A stretch of DNA of 39,247 bases from Nanobdellota archaeon (GTDB lineage Archaea; Nanobdellota; Nanobdellia; Pacearchaeales; GW2011-AR1). Made by a program: the position numbers and the translations under genes. The DNA lies in NCBI GenBank assembly GCA_030647095.1, contig JAUSKH010000002.1, forward strand, positions 1-39,247, in the 5' to 3' direction. The notes under the pieces were generated by a model. The model was given only the letters and a program-made list of their open reading frames with translations. It made no database searches and was not told where the DNA came from. Below, in pieces: positions 15,771 through 23,579 of this stretch; position 1 is the first letter of the stretch, and every line of letters begins with the position of its first letter.

Positions 15771-16385
15771 ATGAGAGAATTCATATATTATTCAAGAACA
15801 GCACCCACATCAGGCAATTACATAAAAGAGGATTTGCATCAATCAGGAAGATTAGATATAGCAATCCATTCTGTAATAGCTTCTTTTTTTCTTAGCCACA
15901 AGATGAGAACAGATGTCAAACTTCATCTTATATTCAGCGGTCCCCCAGACCCTCCAAAACATCTTGAATTGAAACCGGTAACAGAAGGCGAAACAGATGT
16001 AGACAAAATCTATCTTTCAAAAAGAAATGTCTCAGGAATTTTAAAACGTATGTTGTATAAATATCGTGAAGGACAGAAAAAAGAAGTATTTCCAGGCTAT
16101 TGGATAGAAAAGAAACCTTTTTTGCATGTAGTCAATGAACTCTCTAATGAAGGTAAGAACCTTTACATTTTAGATGAAAGAGGAAAAGATCTAAGAGAAA
16201 TAGAAATAGAAAAAGATCCTATTTTTATTTTAGGTGACCATCAAGGTCTTCCTCAAAAAGAACTCAAGCGCTTAAAAAAAATATGTACTCCAGTCTCATT
16301 AGGCAAACGTCTTTACTTCGCATCTCATACAATTGCCATTGTCAACAACGAACTCGACAGACGTGAAGATGCTGGATTGTTATAA
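15771..16385 (+). CDS. trmY: tRNA (pseudouridine-54 N1) methyltransferase TrmY
   Basis: A 204-residue SPOUT methyltransferase. It carries the TrmY (formerly DUF358) pattern: FIYYSRTAPTSGNYIKEDLH, GRLDIAIHSVIASFFLSH, VKLHLIFSGPPDPPKHLEL, FILGDHQGLPQKEL with the SAM-binding knot, and SLGKRLYFASHTIAIVNNEL. It methylates the pseudouridine at tRNA position 54 to make m1-psi, a typical archaeal mark. Length is normal. It lies 49 bp after the pseudouridine synthase gene and has its own TATA-like box, so the pairing is functional but perhaps not strictly an operon. Confidence 0.93.
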   Translation: MREFIYYSRTAPTSGNYIKEDLHQSGRLDIAIHSVIASFFLSHKMRTDVKLHLIFSGPPDPPKHLELKPVTEGETDVDKIYLSKRNVSGILKRMLYKYREGQKKEVFPGYWIEKKPFLHVVNELSNEGKNLYILDERGKDLREIEIEKDPIFILGDHQGLPQKELKRLKKICTPVSLGKRLYFASHTIAIVNNELDRREDAGLL

Positions 16386-16454
16386 ATTGTCTGAATTATG
16401 CTATCTCAATAATAGCATTGATTTAGTACTAGATTGTAGTATTGAATCATAGTA

Positions 16455-17249
16455 ATGATTAAAAACCCATCATGCACTGAAACATACATGGCAAAAGGCG
16501 CATCAATCAAATTTAAGTCATACGAAGAAACTATTCCAAAAATTCTTGACCTATTAAAATTAGAAAACGGTTTAGCAAACGCAGACACAGTAGTAATAAA
16601 GCCATTCTTGCTTAACCCAACTGAGAAATATGTTTCAGTTGATTTAGTTGAACAAGTATTAAGATTCTGTTTAATGCATAAAAAGTCTCTTGCAAAAATA
16701 TTTATTGCAGAAGGTGCTGATGGTTATGACACTATGGACCTATTTGATGAACTAGGCTACAGAAAACTCTCAGAGAGATATTCAATTGGCCTAATAGATC
16801 TCAATAATACAGAAACAGAAAGCATAGAAAAGGCACAATTTGAGAAATTTAAGTCAATAGACTATCCTTCAATACTAAAGAACAGTTTTGTAATTTCTCT
16901 TGCAAAACTAGATGAGGATGAAGAATTAGGAATAACTGGTTCTCTCCCAAGTATGCTTGGAGCATTTCCAGGTTCTTCTTACAAAGGTCTTCTTTCAAGA
17001 AAAAAAAGCAAAATAAGGAAATGGCCAATAAAATATTCTATTAATGATATCATTCAATGCAAAATGCCTGACTTTGCAATCATTGACGCTTCGTCTAAAG
17101 GTTTAATACTAGCTGGCTTGCCTTTGGATATTGATAAACAGGCAGCAAAAATACTAGATAAAGACTGGAAATCAATACCATACATTAGTTTAATAGAAGA
17201 AAACTCCATATTAAGAGAAGTTGAAAAGCCATTAGAAAGCGAAATCTAA
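16455..17249 (+). CDS. DUF362 family protein
   Basis: A 264-residue protein. VVIKPFLLNPTEKYVSVDLV, FIAEGADGYDTMDLFDELGY, IGLIDLNNTETE and FVISLAKLDEDEELGITGSL follow the DUF362 pattern. No CxxCxxC ferredoxin part is present, so it is the bare domain. The biochemical role is unknown. An alternative start at 16488 would give MAKGASIKFKS, which is closer to the usual N terminus. The next gene follows after 15 bp and is probably on the same transcript. Confidence 0.82.
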   Translation: MIKNPSCTETYMAKGASIKFKSYEETIPKILDLLKLENGLANADTVVIKPFLLNPTEKYVSVDLVEQVLRFCLMHKKSLAKIFIAEGADGYDTMDLFDELGYRKLSERYSIGLIDLNNTETESIEKAQFEKFKSIDYPSILKNSFVISLAKLDEDEELGITGSLPSMLGAFPGSSYKGLLSRKKSKIRKWPIKYSINDIIQCKMPDFAIIDASSKGLILAGLPLDIDKQAAKILDKDWKSIPYISLIEENSILREVEKPLESEI

Positions 17250-17264
17250 CTTCAAAAAAATAAA

Positions 17265-17546
17265 ATGATGAAAAAAGCGGTAAAGCTCACTTTAACAGGA
17301 GCAATGCAAGGAATATTCTTTAAGAATTTCATGAAAGAGAACGCTCAAAAATTTAATGTTACTGGTTTTGTAAGAAAGCTTGAAGACGGCCGCATGGAAA
17401 TATTTATTGAGGGAGATAGAGAAAAAGTAGATGCAATGTCTTCTATTTGTAAAGAAGGTCCTCCTCACTCTCAAATAAGGAATGTAGAAGAAAAAGAAGA
17501 AAAATTTCAGGGCGTTTTCAGTGAATTTAAAGTGTTTAGCTTCTGA
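17265..17546 (+). CDS. Acylphosphatase-like protein with altered active site
   Basis: A 93-residue protein with the acylphosphatase fold pattern: KLTLTGAMQGIFFKNFMKEN, then NVTGFVRKLEDGRMEIFIEG and a final strand. Acylphosphatases hydrolyse carboxyl-phosphate bonds using an Arg in GxVQGVxFR and an Asn in GxVRNxxDG. Here the Arg position is Lys (residue 20) and the Asn position is Lys (residue 38), so normal catalysis is doubtful. Two adjacent ATGs can serve as start. It may bind anions or have a new role. Confidence 0.85.
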   Translation: MMKKAVKLTLTGAMQGIFFKNFMKENAQKFNVTGFVRKLEDGRMEIFIEGDREKVDAMSSICKEGPPHSQIRNVEEKEEKFQGVFSEFKVFSF

Positions 17547-17584
17547 GTCAATAAATATATAAATCAAATTTCTTTAATCAATTT

Positions 17585-19093
17585 ATGGGACGAGAAGAAC
17601 AAATCATAAATGAACGCTTAAGAAAATTAAAAGAGTTAAGAGCACAAGGTATAAACCCATATATCTCAAAATATAACACAGACAGTACAGCAGCAGAACT
17701 ACAGGAAAAACACGAAAAGCTTAAACCAGAAGCAACTACAAAAGAAAAAGTAAATGTTGCAGGAAGACTGCTTAGCTTTCGCGATATGGGGAAAATCCAG
17801 TTTGGCACACTGTACGATGGAACAGGCAAAATCCAAATAGTATTGCAGGAAGAAGGAACATCAAAAACTATCTCAGAATTTACAAAGAAATACCTCGATG
17901 TCGGAGATTTTATAGGAATCAATGGAACAGTATTTAGAACAAAGCGAGGCGAACTCTCTATACTTGTAAAAGATATTAAACTGCTCACAAAATCTATCCT
18001 TCCACTGCCAGAAAAGTGGCACGGCCTTCAAGACAATGAAGACAGGCTTAGAAAACGTTATTTAGATATCCTAATGAATCCAGAAGTTAAAGAAATGTTT
18101 ATTAGAAAAAGTCTTTTCTGGAATACAATAAGAACTTTTCTGATAGAAAAAGGTTTTCTAGAGGTTGAAACACCAGCATTAGAAAATTCAGCAGGAGGCG
18201 CAACAGCTACACCTTTCGCAACACACCATAATGCTCTCAACATAGATATCTATCTTAGAATATCCATGGGAGAATTATGGCAAAAGAAATTAATGGTTGC
18301 TGGCTTTTCAAAAACATTTGAAATAGGAAGGCAATTTAGAAACGAAGGGATAGATGCAGAACATTTACAAGACTACACTCAAATGGAATTCTACTGGGCA
18401 TATGCTAATTATGAAGACGGCATGAAATTAGTAGAAGAAATGTATAAGGAAGTGGCAAAAAAAGTTTATGGAAAAACAATATTCAAAATAAACAATCAAG
18501 ATATTGATTTAGGAAAAAAATGGGGAAAAGTCAATTACGCGGAAACAGTAAAAAAAGAAACAGGAATTGATATTTTTTCAGCAAGCGAAAAACAAATGGA
18601 GAAAGTCCTAGAAAAATTAAAACAAGAGTTTATCCCAGGTTCACCAAAGCCAAGAATTATAGATGCTCTCTGGAAATACTGTAGGAAGAAAATCCAAGGA
18701 CCTGCTTTTCTTACAGGTCAGCCTGTTGAAGTATCTCCATTAGCAAAACGTTCTGAAAAAGATCAAAGAACAGTAGAGCAGTTCCAGGTAATAATAGCAG
18801 GAACTGAAATAGGTAATGGTTACAGCGAATTGAACGATCCTATAGACCAAGAATCAAGATTTGAAGAACAGCATTCAATGAAAGAATCAGGTGATGCAGA
18901 AGCACAAAGTCATGACTTTGAATTTGTGGAAGCTCTCAAATATGGTATGCCTCCTACTTGTGGCTTCGGTGTTTCAGAACGTTTATTTGCATTCCTCGAA
19001 GGTAAACCTATAAGGGAAACAGTAATCTTCCCATTAATGAAACCTATTTCTCAAATAAAAGAAAAAGGATGTGCAAAGAATGGCAAACGTTGA
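17585..19093 (+). CDS. lysS: Lysyl-tRNA synthetase, class II
   Basis: A 502-residue enzyme that charges tRNA-Lys. The N-terminal OB-fold anticodon domain has VAGRLLSFRDMGKIQFGTLY; motif 1 is around RSLFWNTIRTFLIEKGFLEVE-like sequence near 175; motif 2 is EIGRQFRNEGIDAEHLQDY; motif 3 is GFGVSERLFAFLEG, followed by ETVIFPLMKP. The start context and length match the bacterial and eukaryotic class II type. Many archaea instead use a class I enzyme, so this points to a lineage with the class II form. Its end overlaps the histone-fold gene by 14 bp. Confidence 0.96.
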   Translation: MGREEQIINERLRKLKELRAQGINPYISKYNTDSTAAELQEKHEKLKPEATTKEKVNVAGRLLSFRDMGKIQFGTLYDGTGKIQIVLQEEGTSKTISEFTKKYLDVGDFIGINGTVFRTKRGELSILVKDIKLLTKSILPLPEKWHGLQDNEDRLRKRYLDILMNPEVKEMFIRKSLFWNTIRTFLIEKGFLEVETPALENSAGGATATPFATHHNALNIDIYLRISMGELWQKKLMVAGFSKTFEIGRQFRNEGIDAEHLQDYTQMEFYWAYANYEDGMKLVEEMYKEVAKKVYGKTIFKINNQDIDLGKKWGKVNYAETVKKETGIDIFSASEKQMEKVLEKLKQEFIPGSPKPRIIDALWKYCRKKIQGPAFLTGQPVEVSPLAKRSEKDQRTVEQFQVIIAGTEIGNGYSELNDPIDQESRFEEQHSMKESGDAEAQSHDFEFVEALKYGMPPTCGFGVSERLFAFLEGKPIRETVIFPLMKPISQIKEKGCAKNGKR

Positions 19094-19253
19094 TTTGATT
19101 GTAAAAAGTAAAATTAAAGAAGCAGTACCCGAACTTAACGTCGCAAGCGACGTGCCAGAAGCACTAAACAAGAAAGCATTAGAACTCTTGAAGGAAGCTG
19201 CTGAAAGAGCTAAAGCAAACGGCAGAAGAACACTACAAGGAAGAGATCTTTAG
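19080..19253 (+). CDS. Histone-fold protein, DUF1931-like
   Basis: A 57-residue protein. VDLIVKSKIKEAV, ALNKKALELLKEAAERAKAN and GRRTLQGRDL follow the histone-fold pattern as seen in archaeal DUF1931 proteins: short helix, long helix, and the RxTxxxxDL turn that packs next to DNA in histones. It probably binds DNA as a dimer. A GTG start 9 bp upstream is possible; the ATG at 19080 matches the family. The gene overlaps the end of lysS, so it is likely translated from the same message. Confidence 0.82.
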   Translation: MANVDLIVKSKIKEAVPELNVASDVPEALNKKALELLKEAAERAKANGRRTLQGRDL

Positions 19254-19299
19254 ATTTTTGTAAGAGAATTAATTATTTAAAACAAAACATTTATATAAT

Positions 19300-19320
19300 A
19301 GTTATACATATAAGTTATAC
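19300..19320 (+). promoter_or_regulatory. Likely operator of the first VapBC module
   Basis: Two direct copies of AGTTATAC (19300-19307 and 19313-19320) lie between the TATA-like TTATATAA (19291-19298) and the vapB start. AbrB-type antitoxins usually repress their own promoter, so these are the natural binding sites. The second module has similar TATAAC repeats before its start (near 19952-19993). Confidence 0.5.
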
Positions 19321-19321
19321 A

Positions 19322-19549
19322 ATGTCAATAGAAGTTAAAACGAAAAGATGGGGAAATTCAATAGGTGTAATTATACCTAATGAAGCTATAGAAAGATTAA
19401 ATATAAAGCCAGAAGAAGACATAATAATAGAAATTGAAAAAAAGAATAATGTGCTAAAAGAGATGTTTGGAAAAGCAAAATTTAAGAAATCCGCTAAAAA
19501 AATGATAGAAGATTTTAGAAAGGAAAATAATAGCAAATGGATGAAATAA
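19322..19549 (+). CDS. vapB: AbrB-family antitoxin (VapB), module 1
   Basis: A 75-residue protein. Residues 1-40 are an AbrB swapped-hairpin DNA-binding domain, with VKTKRWGNSIGVIIPNEAIE and LNIKPEEDIIIEI. The C-terminal helix, ending KMIEDFRKENNSKW, would block the toxin. It overlaps the PIN-domain gene by 13 bp, the normal arrangement for coupled antitoxin and toxin. Confidence 0.88.
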   Translation: MSIEVKTKRWGNSIGVIIPNEAIERLNIKPEEDIIIEIEKKNNVLKEMFGKAKFKKSAKKMIEDFRKENNSKWMK

Positions 19550-19911
19550 AGAGGTGTCTTGATACTTACGCCTTGGTAGAAATATACTTAGGCAATGAAA
19601 AATTTGCTGAGTATCTAAATGTAGACTTTATTATCAACGACCTAACTCTAGCAGAATTTTATGGTGTACTTTTAAGAGAGTATGGAGAAAATGAAGCAAA
19701 CTTATGGTTAAAAAAATTAGAAAGGTATGCTCTACAAGTTAATAGAAAAGTACTAATTGAAGCTGTTAAGTTTCGGTACGAGCACAAAAAGCAGAACATT
19801 TCATTCTTTGATGCAGTAGGGTATATGTTTTCGGTTAAGAATGGCTATTACTTTGTAACAGGTGATAAAGAATTTGAAAATCTACCGAATGTTGAATTTA
19901 AGAAGAAGTAG
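19537..19911 (+). CDS. vapC: PIN-domain toxin (VapC), module 1
   Basis: A 124-residue PIN ribonuclease. The acidic metal-binding residues are present: CLDTYALVEIY (Asp 9), TLAEFYGV (Glu 39), ISFFDAVGYMFS (Asp) and FVTGDKEFENL (Asp). VapC toxins cleave tRNA or rRNA and are neutralised by VapB. It is the partner of the preceding antitoxin. Confidence 0.88.
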   Translation: MDEIKRCLDTYALVEIYLGNEKFAEYLNVDFIINDLTLAEFYGVLLREYGENEANLWLKKLERYALQVNRKVLIEAVKFRYEHKKQNISFFDAVGYMFSVKNGYYFVTGDKEFENLPNVEFKKK

Positions 19912-19997
19912 GTTTAGATATATTCAGTTTATCTAATTAAACAAAACATTTAAATATAACTTAATATTATATAAAATATAACAAAGGTATAACAAAA

Positions 19998-20198
19998 ATG
20001 GAAGCAGTTGTAAAAACAAGATCAATAGGAGGTTCTTTGGTAGTAACTTTACCTTCAGAAATAGTTAAACTAGAGGATCTAAAAGAAGGAGAGTATGTTG
20101 AAATTAAAGTAAAAAAGAGAAAGAGAGATTATTTTGGAGCATTAAAAGGTATGGGCTCTTTCAAGGAAGAAGACAAAGCCAGAGGGCAATTAGATTAA
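19998..20198 (+). CDS. vapB: AbrB-family antitoxin (VapB), module 2
   Basis: A 66-residue protein. VVKTRSIGGSLVVTLPSEIV and LKEGEYVEIKVKKRKRD form the AbrB domain; the tail FGALKGMGSFKEEDKARGQL would bind the toxin. A TATA-like TTTAAATATAAC lies upstream. The stop and the next start share a base (TAATG). Confidence 0.87.
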   Translation: MEAVVKTRSIGGSLVVTLPSEIVKLEDLKEGEYVEIKVKKRKRDYFGALKGMGSFKEEDKARGQLD

Positions 20199-20578
20199 TG
20201 AAATATATTATAGATGCATTCTCATGGATAGAATACTTAGAAGGAAGCGAAAAGGGTAAAAAAGTTTATGAAATACTAAGTTCAGATGCAGAAAATTATT
20301 CTTTATCAATAACTATAGCAGAAGTTGTAAGCAAAGTAAAAAGGAAAAATGGGAATCAACAACTTGCTTATAATTCCATTATTTCAAATTCAAAAACATT
20401 AGAGATAACTTCCAAAATTGCACAAGAAGCAGGATTACTCCATGCAGAAATAAGAAAAAAGTCACCTAATTTTGGTATAGTTGATGCTTTATTAATAACT
20501 GCCGCAAGAGATATTAAAGCAAAAGTTCTTACTGGAGATCATCATTTTAAGCAATTTAATGAAGCTGTTCTTTTGTAA
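20198..20578 (+). CDS. vapC: PIN-domain toxin (VapC), module 2
   Basis: A 126-residue PIN ribonuclease with KYIIDAFSWIEYLEG (Asp 6), SITIAEVVSKV (Glu), NFGIVDALLITAARD (Asp) and KVLTGDHHFK (Asp). It is only distantly like the toxin of module 1, so the two modules arrived or diverged separately and do not look like a recent tandem copy. Confidence 0.88.
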   Translation: MKYIIDAFSWIEYLEGSEKGKKVYEILSSDAENYSLSITIAEVVSKVKRKNGNQQLAYNSIISNSKTLEITSKIAQEAGLLHAEIRKKSPNFGIVDALLITAARDIKAKVLTGDHHFKQFNEAVLL

Positions 20579-20635
20579 ACTCTCTTTTCTAGGCAAATTT
20601 AAAAACCAGTTAAACATTAGTTAATAAATTCTAAG

Positions 20636-21028
20636 ATGCCAAACAATAAATCAAAAGGGTCAAAAGCAGAAAGAGAACTTGTGAAGCTTTTCACAGAACA
20701 GGGCTGGCGAGCAGTTCGTGTAGCAGGTTCAGGAGTCCTAGATGAATCTCCCTGCGATCTTATAGCAGCAAAAGCAGGAAGAAAAGGTTTTGCTGTAGAA
20801 GCAAAATCAAGCAAGAAATCTACAATTTATATTACTAAAGATCAAATAAATGATTTTATCTTGTTCTCGACAAATATAGGTTTAAAGCCAGTAATTGCAA
20901 CACGCTTTAATAGGGAAGGCTGGCTTTTCGTAAGCCCAAAATATTTGAAAGACACAGGTAAATTCTGGGCAGTAAGCCTAGCAACAGCAAAAGAAAAAGG
21001 AAAAAGATTCAGCCAGTTCTTCGATTAA
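20636..21028 (+). CDS. hjc: Holliday junction resolvase Hjc
   Basis: A 130-residue archaeal nuclease that resolves four-way DNA junctions. KGSKAERELVKLFTEQGW carries the first Glu, ESPCDLIAAKAG the Asp, and GFAVEAKSSKKSTIYI the ExK motif, followed by DQINDFILFSTNIGLKPVIA. Length is normal. It has its own TATA-like AATTTAAAAAC upstream. Confidence 0.95.
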   Translation: MPNNKSKGSKAERELVKLFTEQGWRAVRVAGSGVLDESPCDLIAAKAGRKGFAVEAKSSKKSTIYITKDQINDFILFSTNIGLKPVIATRFNREGWLFVSPKYLKDTGKFWAVSLATAKEKGKRFSQFFD

Positions 21029-21035
21029 TAAGCTA

Positions 21036-21179
21036 TTAACAACATCTGAATTTATCTTCCCACATATCTCTTCTATCCTTACTGCTAAATGGTTTTATTT
21101 TACTTTTTAGACTTCCAAATAAAGACTTGGGCGCATCATCCTTCTTTAAATTTTTTTCTTTAAGCTTCATGGTTTTCAT
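21036..21179 (-). CDS. Tiny antitoxin-like protein
   Basis: A 47-residue frame. The end, SLFGSLKSKIKPFSSKDRRD followed by MWEDKF, resembles the toxin-binding tail of some VapB antitoxins, but no AbrB DNA-binding part precedes it. It overlaps the other tiny gene by 20 bp. No toxin is next to the pair, so it may be a stand-alone antitoxin or a remnant. Another in-frame ATG lies three codons inside. Confidence 0.45.
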   Translation of the reverse strand: MKTMKLKEKNLKKDDAPKSLFGSLKSKIKPFSSKDRRDMWEDKFRCC

Positions 21180-21309
21180 ATAATTTATAATTATCTAAAT
21201 ATTTACTCCAAAATTCATCATCTTTTTTATTGTTCCAGATTTTATTCATTGATTTCTCAGCTAAAATCGACCAACCAATTTCCTCTGTTTTACTTTCATC
21301 TTCTTCCAT
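21160..21309 (-). CDS. Tiny acidic protein, antitoxin-like
   Basis: A 49-residue frame. GWSILAEKSMNKIWNNKKDD and EFWSKYL follow the pattern LxExSLxxIWDNxxDDxxW seen in small archaeal antitoxin-like proteins. A TATA-like ATATATAAATC lies about 25 bp before its start, which supports expression. Together with the overlapping frame downstream it fills the gap between Hjc and the surface-protein operon. Confidence 0.5.
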   Translation of the reverse strand: MEEDESKTEEIGWSILAEKSMNKIWNNKKDDEFWSKYLDNYKLYENHEA

Positions 21310-21359
21310 AAAAATTAGAAGCATTGCTGATTTATATATTCATCCAAATAAAATAAATT

Positions 21360-23579
21360 CTAAAGCTCAGAACCCTTAGCAACAATACTACACGCACTCG
21401 GCGAAGGTCTATTACCCTGAAGATCAGAACACTTCACATAGTAAGTTGAATCATGCTTCCATTCAGCCATATGAACAGACTTAACTATAGGATCTTCATA
21501 AAGCAAAGGCAAACCTTCCTCAAATTTATAACTGCACCCAGTTAACGAATATACGCACTGGGCATCTTCATCAGTAACTACTTTCAAGCTATCTTCCTCT
21601 CTATAAACACGTGTTATTTTAGGATTTGTTTTATCAATAGATATTGTAAATGTTGTGTTAGCCATAGCACTATTTCCTCCAAGATCAACACACTTAAAGA
21701 AGAATTGATAGTTTCCAGCTCCCAAGTCTATTGTATGGTTGTGTAAATAGCTCTCTTCGCCAAACATGACTGTATAACTATCAATATTTGCTTGTGATGA
21801 TTTAAAGTAACACGTTGATGCGCCTTCATTTGCTCCATGTGCTGTTTCCACTTCAAGACTTGTTGTGATAGTAGTTGTACCACCTCTAATAGTTCCGTTA
21901 GGAGCAACACTTACTATGTTTAACTCTTCTGTACCTTTAAGTGTAATGCACTTACTTACAGACATAGTATTTCCATTAAGATCTTCACATCTAAAGCAGA
22001 ATTTATTATCTTCATGATTCTTTATTCCACTTAAGTCACCAGAGCAAACAAAATTAAGATTTGCGTTGAATTGATATACTTCTGTCTGACAGCTCATCGG
22101 ATTTTCCATATCTTTGAACGCTTTATCTGTTCTACTCCATTTACACTGCGCAGGCTCATCTATATAAACATCAATAGGAACTTTATCAGCATTGAATTGC
22201 ACAGGACTTCCGTCTTGTATTGAAGTATCCTGAATTATTGGCTGTGTTGTATCAGGCCCGGGATCAACACAGAACCTAAATGCAAACGCATCAGGATTTT
22301 CATTACCATTTGCATCTCTGCATCTTGTCCATAATGTATAAGTCCCTTTATTAGGTATCTGAGGTGCATTTCCAGTCTGCGTCTCTGAATTTTCAGGAGC
22401 AGGAACTTTAAGCTGTATGCTATGATTATATTCGTATAAGCTAGTATTTCCAAATATAAATTGCATATTATCAAACTTTCCAGTTAAATCATAACTTACT
22501 TTACACTGCGCAGGCTCATTCGTAGTCAAGCCAAATTCTAATTTTGTATAAGCCTGTAAACATGGATTGCTTCCTTTAACAATTTTCACTCCTCTATTGG
22601 GTGGTCTTATCGTAGTATCTGGAATATATTTCAATCCTCTAGGCTTCAATACATCACTCCATGGTTGCATTATCGGAGCACTTACATCTCCTTTATTCTT
22701 ATTCACACACAATACATTATCTGTTCCTGGATTTACAATATCACAACTCTGTCCAAGACTTTTACATCTATATTCAGAACAAGTCTTCATAGGATTTTTA
22801 TTACAATCCTCACATCTATCTCCTCCCAAAGGAGGTTCCCAAGGATAACACTCAAACACAACTAATTCTTTTTTCTCTTTTTTGTATAATGCTAAAAAAA
22901 CTAATGCACCTGCGCCAATACCAACTAGCGGTCCTGCAAGAGTGTACCCCATATTATATCCTATAGAACCAACAAAACCAGTAGTAGCTCCAGCAAAACC
23001 CAAAGCCTTAGAATTATTAGGAGTCATTCCAAGTAAATATTTTCCTATTAAATACGCTCCTCCTCCAACAATACCTGCCCATACAACTCCTGATAATAAC
23101 AAACCAGGCACTCCTCCCCCAAGTCCTCCTCCAGAGAATATTCCTCCAAGCATACTATCAGCTCCAGCAGCTGCAGGCAAAGATCCTCCACCAGGTAACC
23201 CTCCTGTCGCAGCAGTTTGCGTTCCAACTCCTCCCGCAGTACCACCAGCATTAGCCGCACTTTCTGCAGTCGCTAATTCTGGATGTGCAGTAGCAAAAGC
23301 TTGTTGACTGGGAAATACTTCTTTTCCCCACTGATATTGACCATTCCCAATAAACCCAAATTTTTCACCAACTGCAGATGTAGGAATTATAGAAGCCGTT
23401 GGTTGTGATGTTGCAACAGCAGGACCAAATGCATTTGGACCAAGAGGATCAACACCACTAACGACACCAACTTCCTCGCTCCAAACAAAAGCAATAGCAA
23501 AAGACAATGCAATAAGCAAAAACATTTCTGAAAATGCAGTTATTTTTATAAAATTATTATTTCTACTTTTTCTTCTCAT
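21360..23579 (-). CDS. Large Cys-rich surface protein, C-terminal partner of a split pair
   Basis: A 739-residue protein. A hydrophobic helix near residues 13-33 anchors or exports it. An Ala/Gly-rich stretch with further hydrophobic helices follows (about 145-230), then VFECYPWEPPLGGDRCEDC and CSEYRCKSLGQSC, and then several Ig-like repeats with Cys to the end (CSDLQGNRPSPSACSIVAKG). It matches the C-terminal half of the 1505-residue protein in the same operon. Its start overlaps the previous gene by 4 bp. A cell-surface or secretion-machine role is inferred; the family has no name I know. Confidence 0.85.
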   Translation of the reverse strand: MRRKSRNNNFIKITAFSEMFLLIALSFAIAFVWSEEVGVVSGVDPLGPNAFGPAVATSQPTASIIPTSAVGEKFGFIGNGQYQWGKEVFPSQQAFATAHPELATAESAANAGGTAGGVGTQTAATGGLPGGGSLPAAAGADSMLGGIFSGGGLGGGVPGLLLSGVVWAGIVGGGAYLIGKYLLGMTPNNSKALGFAGATTGFVGSIGYNMGYTLAGPLVGIGAGALVFLALYKKEKKELVVFECYPWEPPLGGDRCEDCNKNPMKTCSEYRCKSLGQSCDIVNPGTDNVLCVNKNKGDVSAPIMQPWSDVLKPRGLKYIPDTTIRPPNRGVKIVKGSNPCLQAYTKLEFGLTTNEPAQCKVSYDLTGKFDNMQFIFGNTSLYEYNHSIQLKVPAPENSETQTGNAPQIPNKGTYTLWTRCRDANGNENPDAFAFRFCVDPGPDTTQPIIQDTSIQDGSPVQFNADKVPIDVYIDEPAQCKWSRTDKAFKDMENPMSCQTEVYQFNANLNFVCSGDLSGIKNHEDNKFCFRCEDLNGNTMSVSKCITLKGTEELNIVSVAPNGTIRGGTTTITTSLEVETAHGANEGASTCYFKSSQANIDSYTVMFGEESYLHNHTIDLGAGNYQFFFKCVDLGGNSAMANTTFTISIDKTNPKITRVYREEDSLKVVTDEDAQCVYSLTGCSYKFEEGLPLLYEDPIVKSVHMAEWKHDSTYYVKCSDLQGNRPSPSACSIVAKGSEL

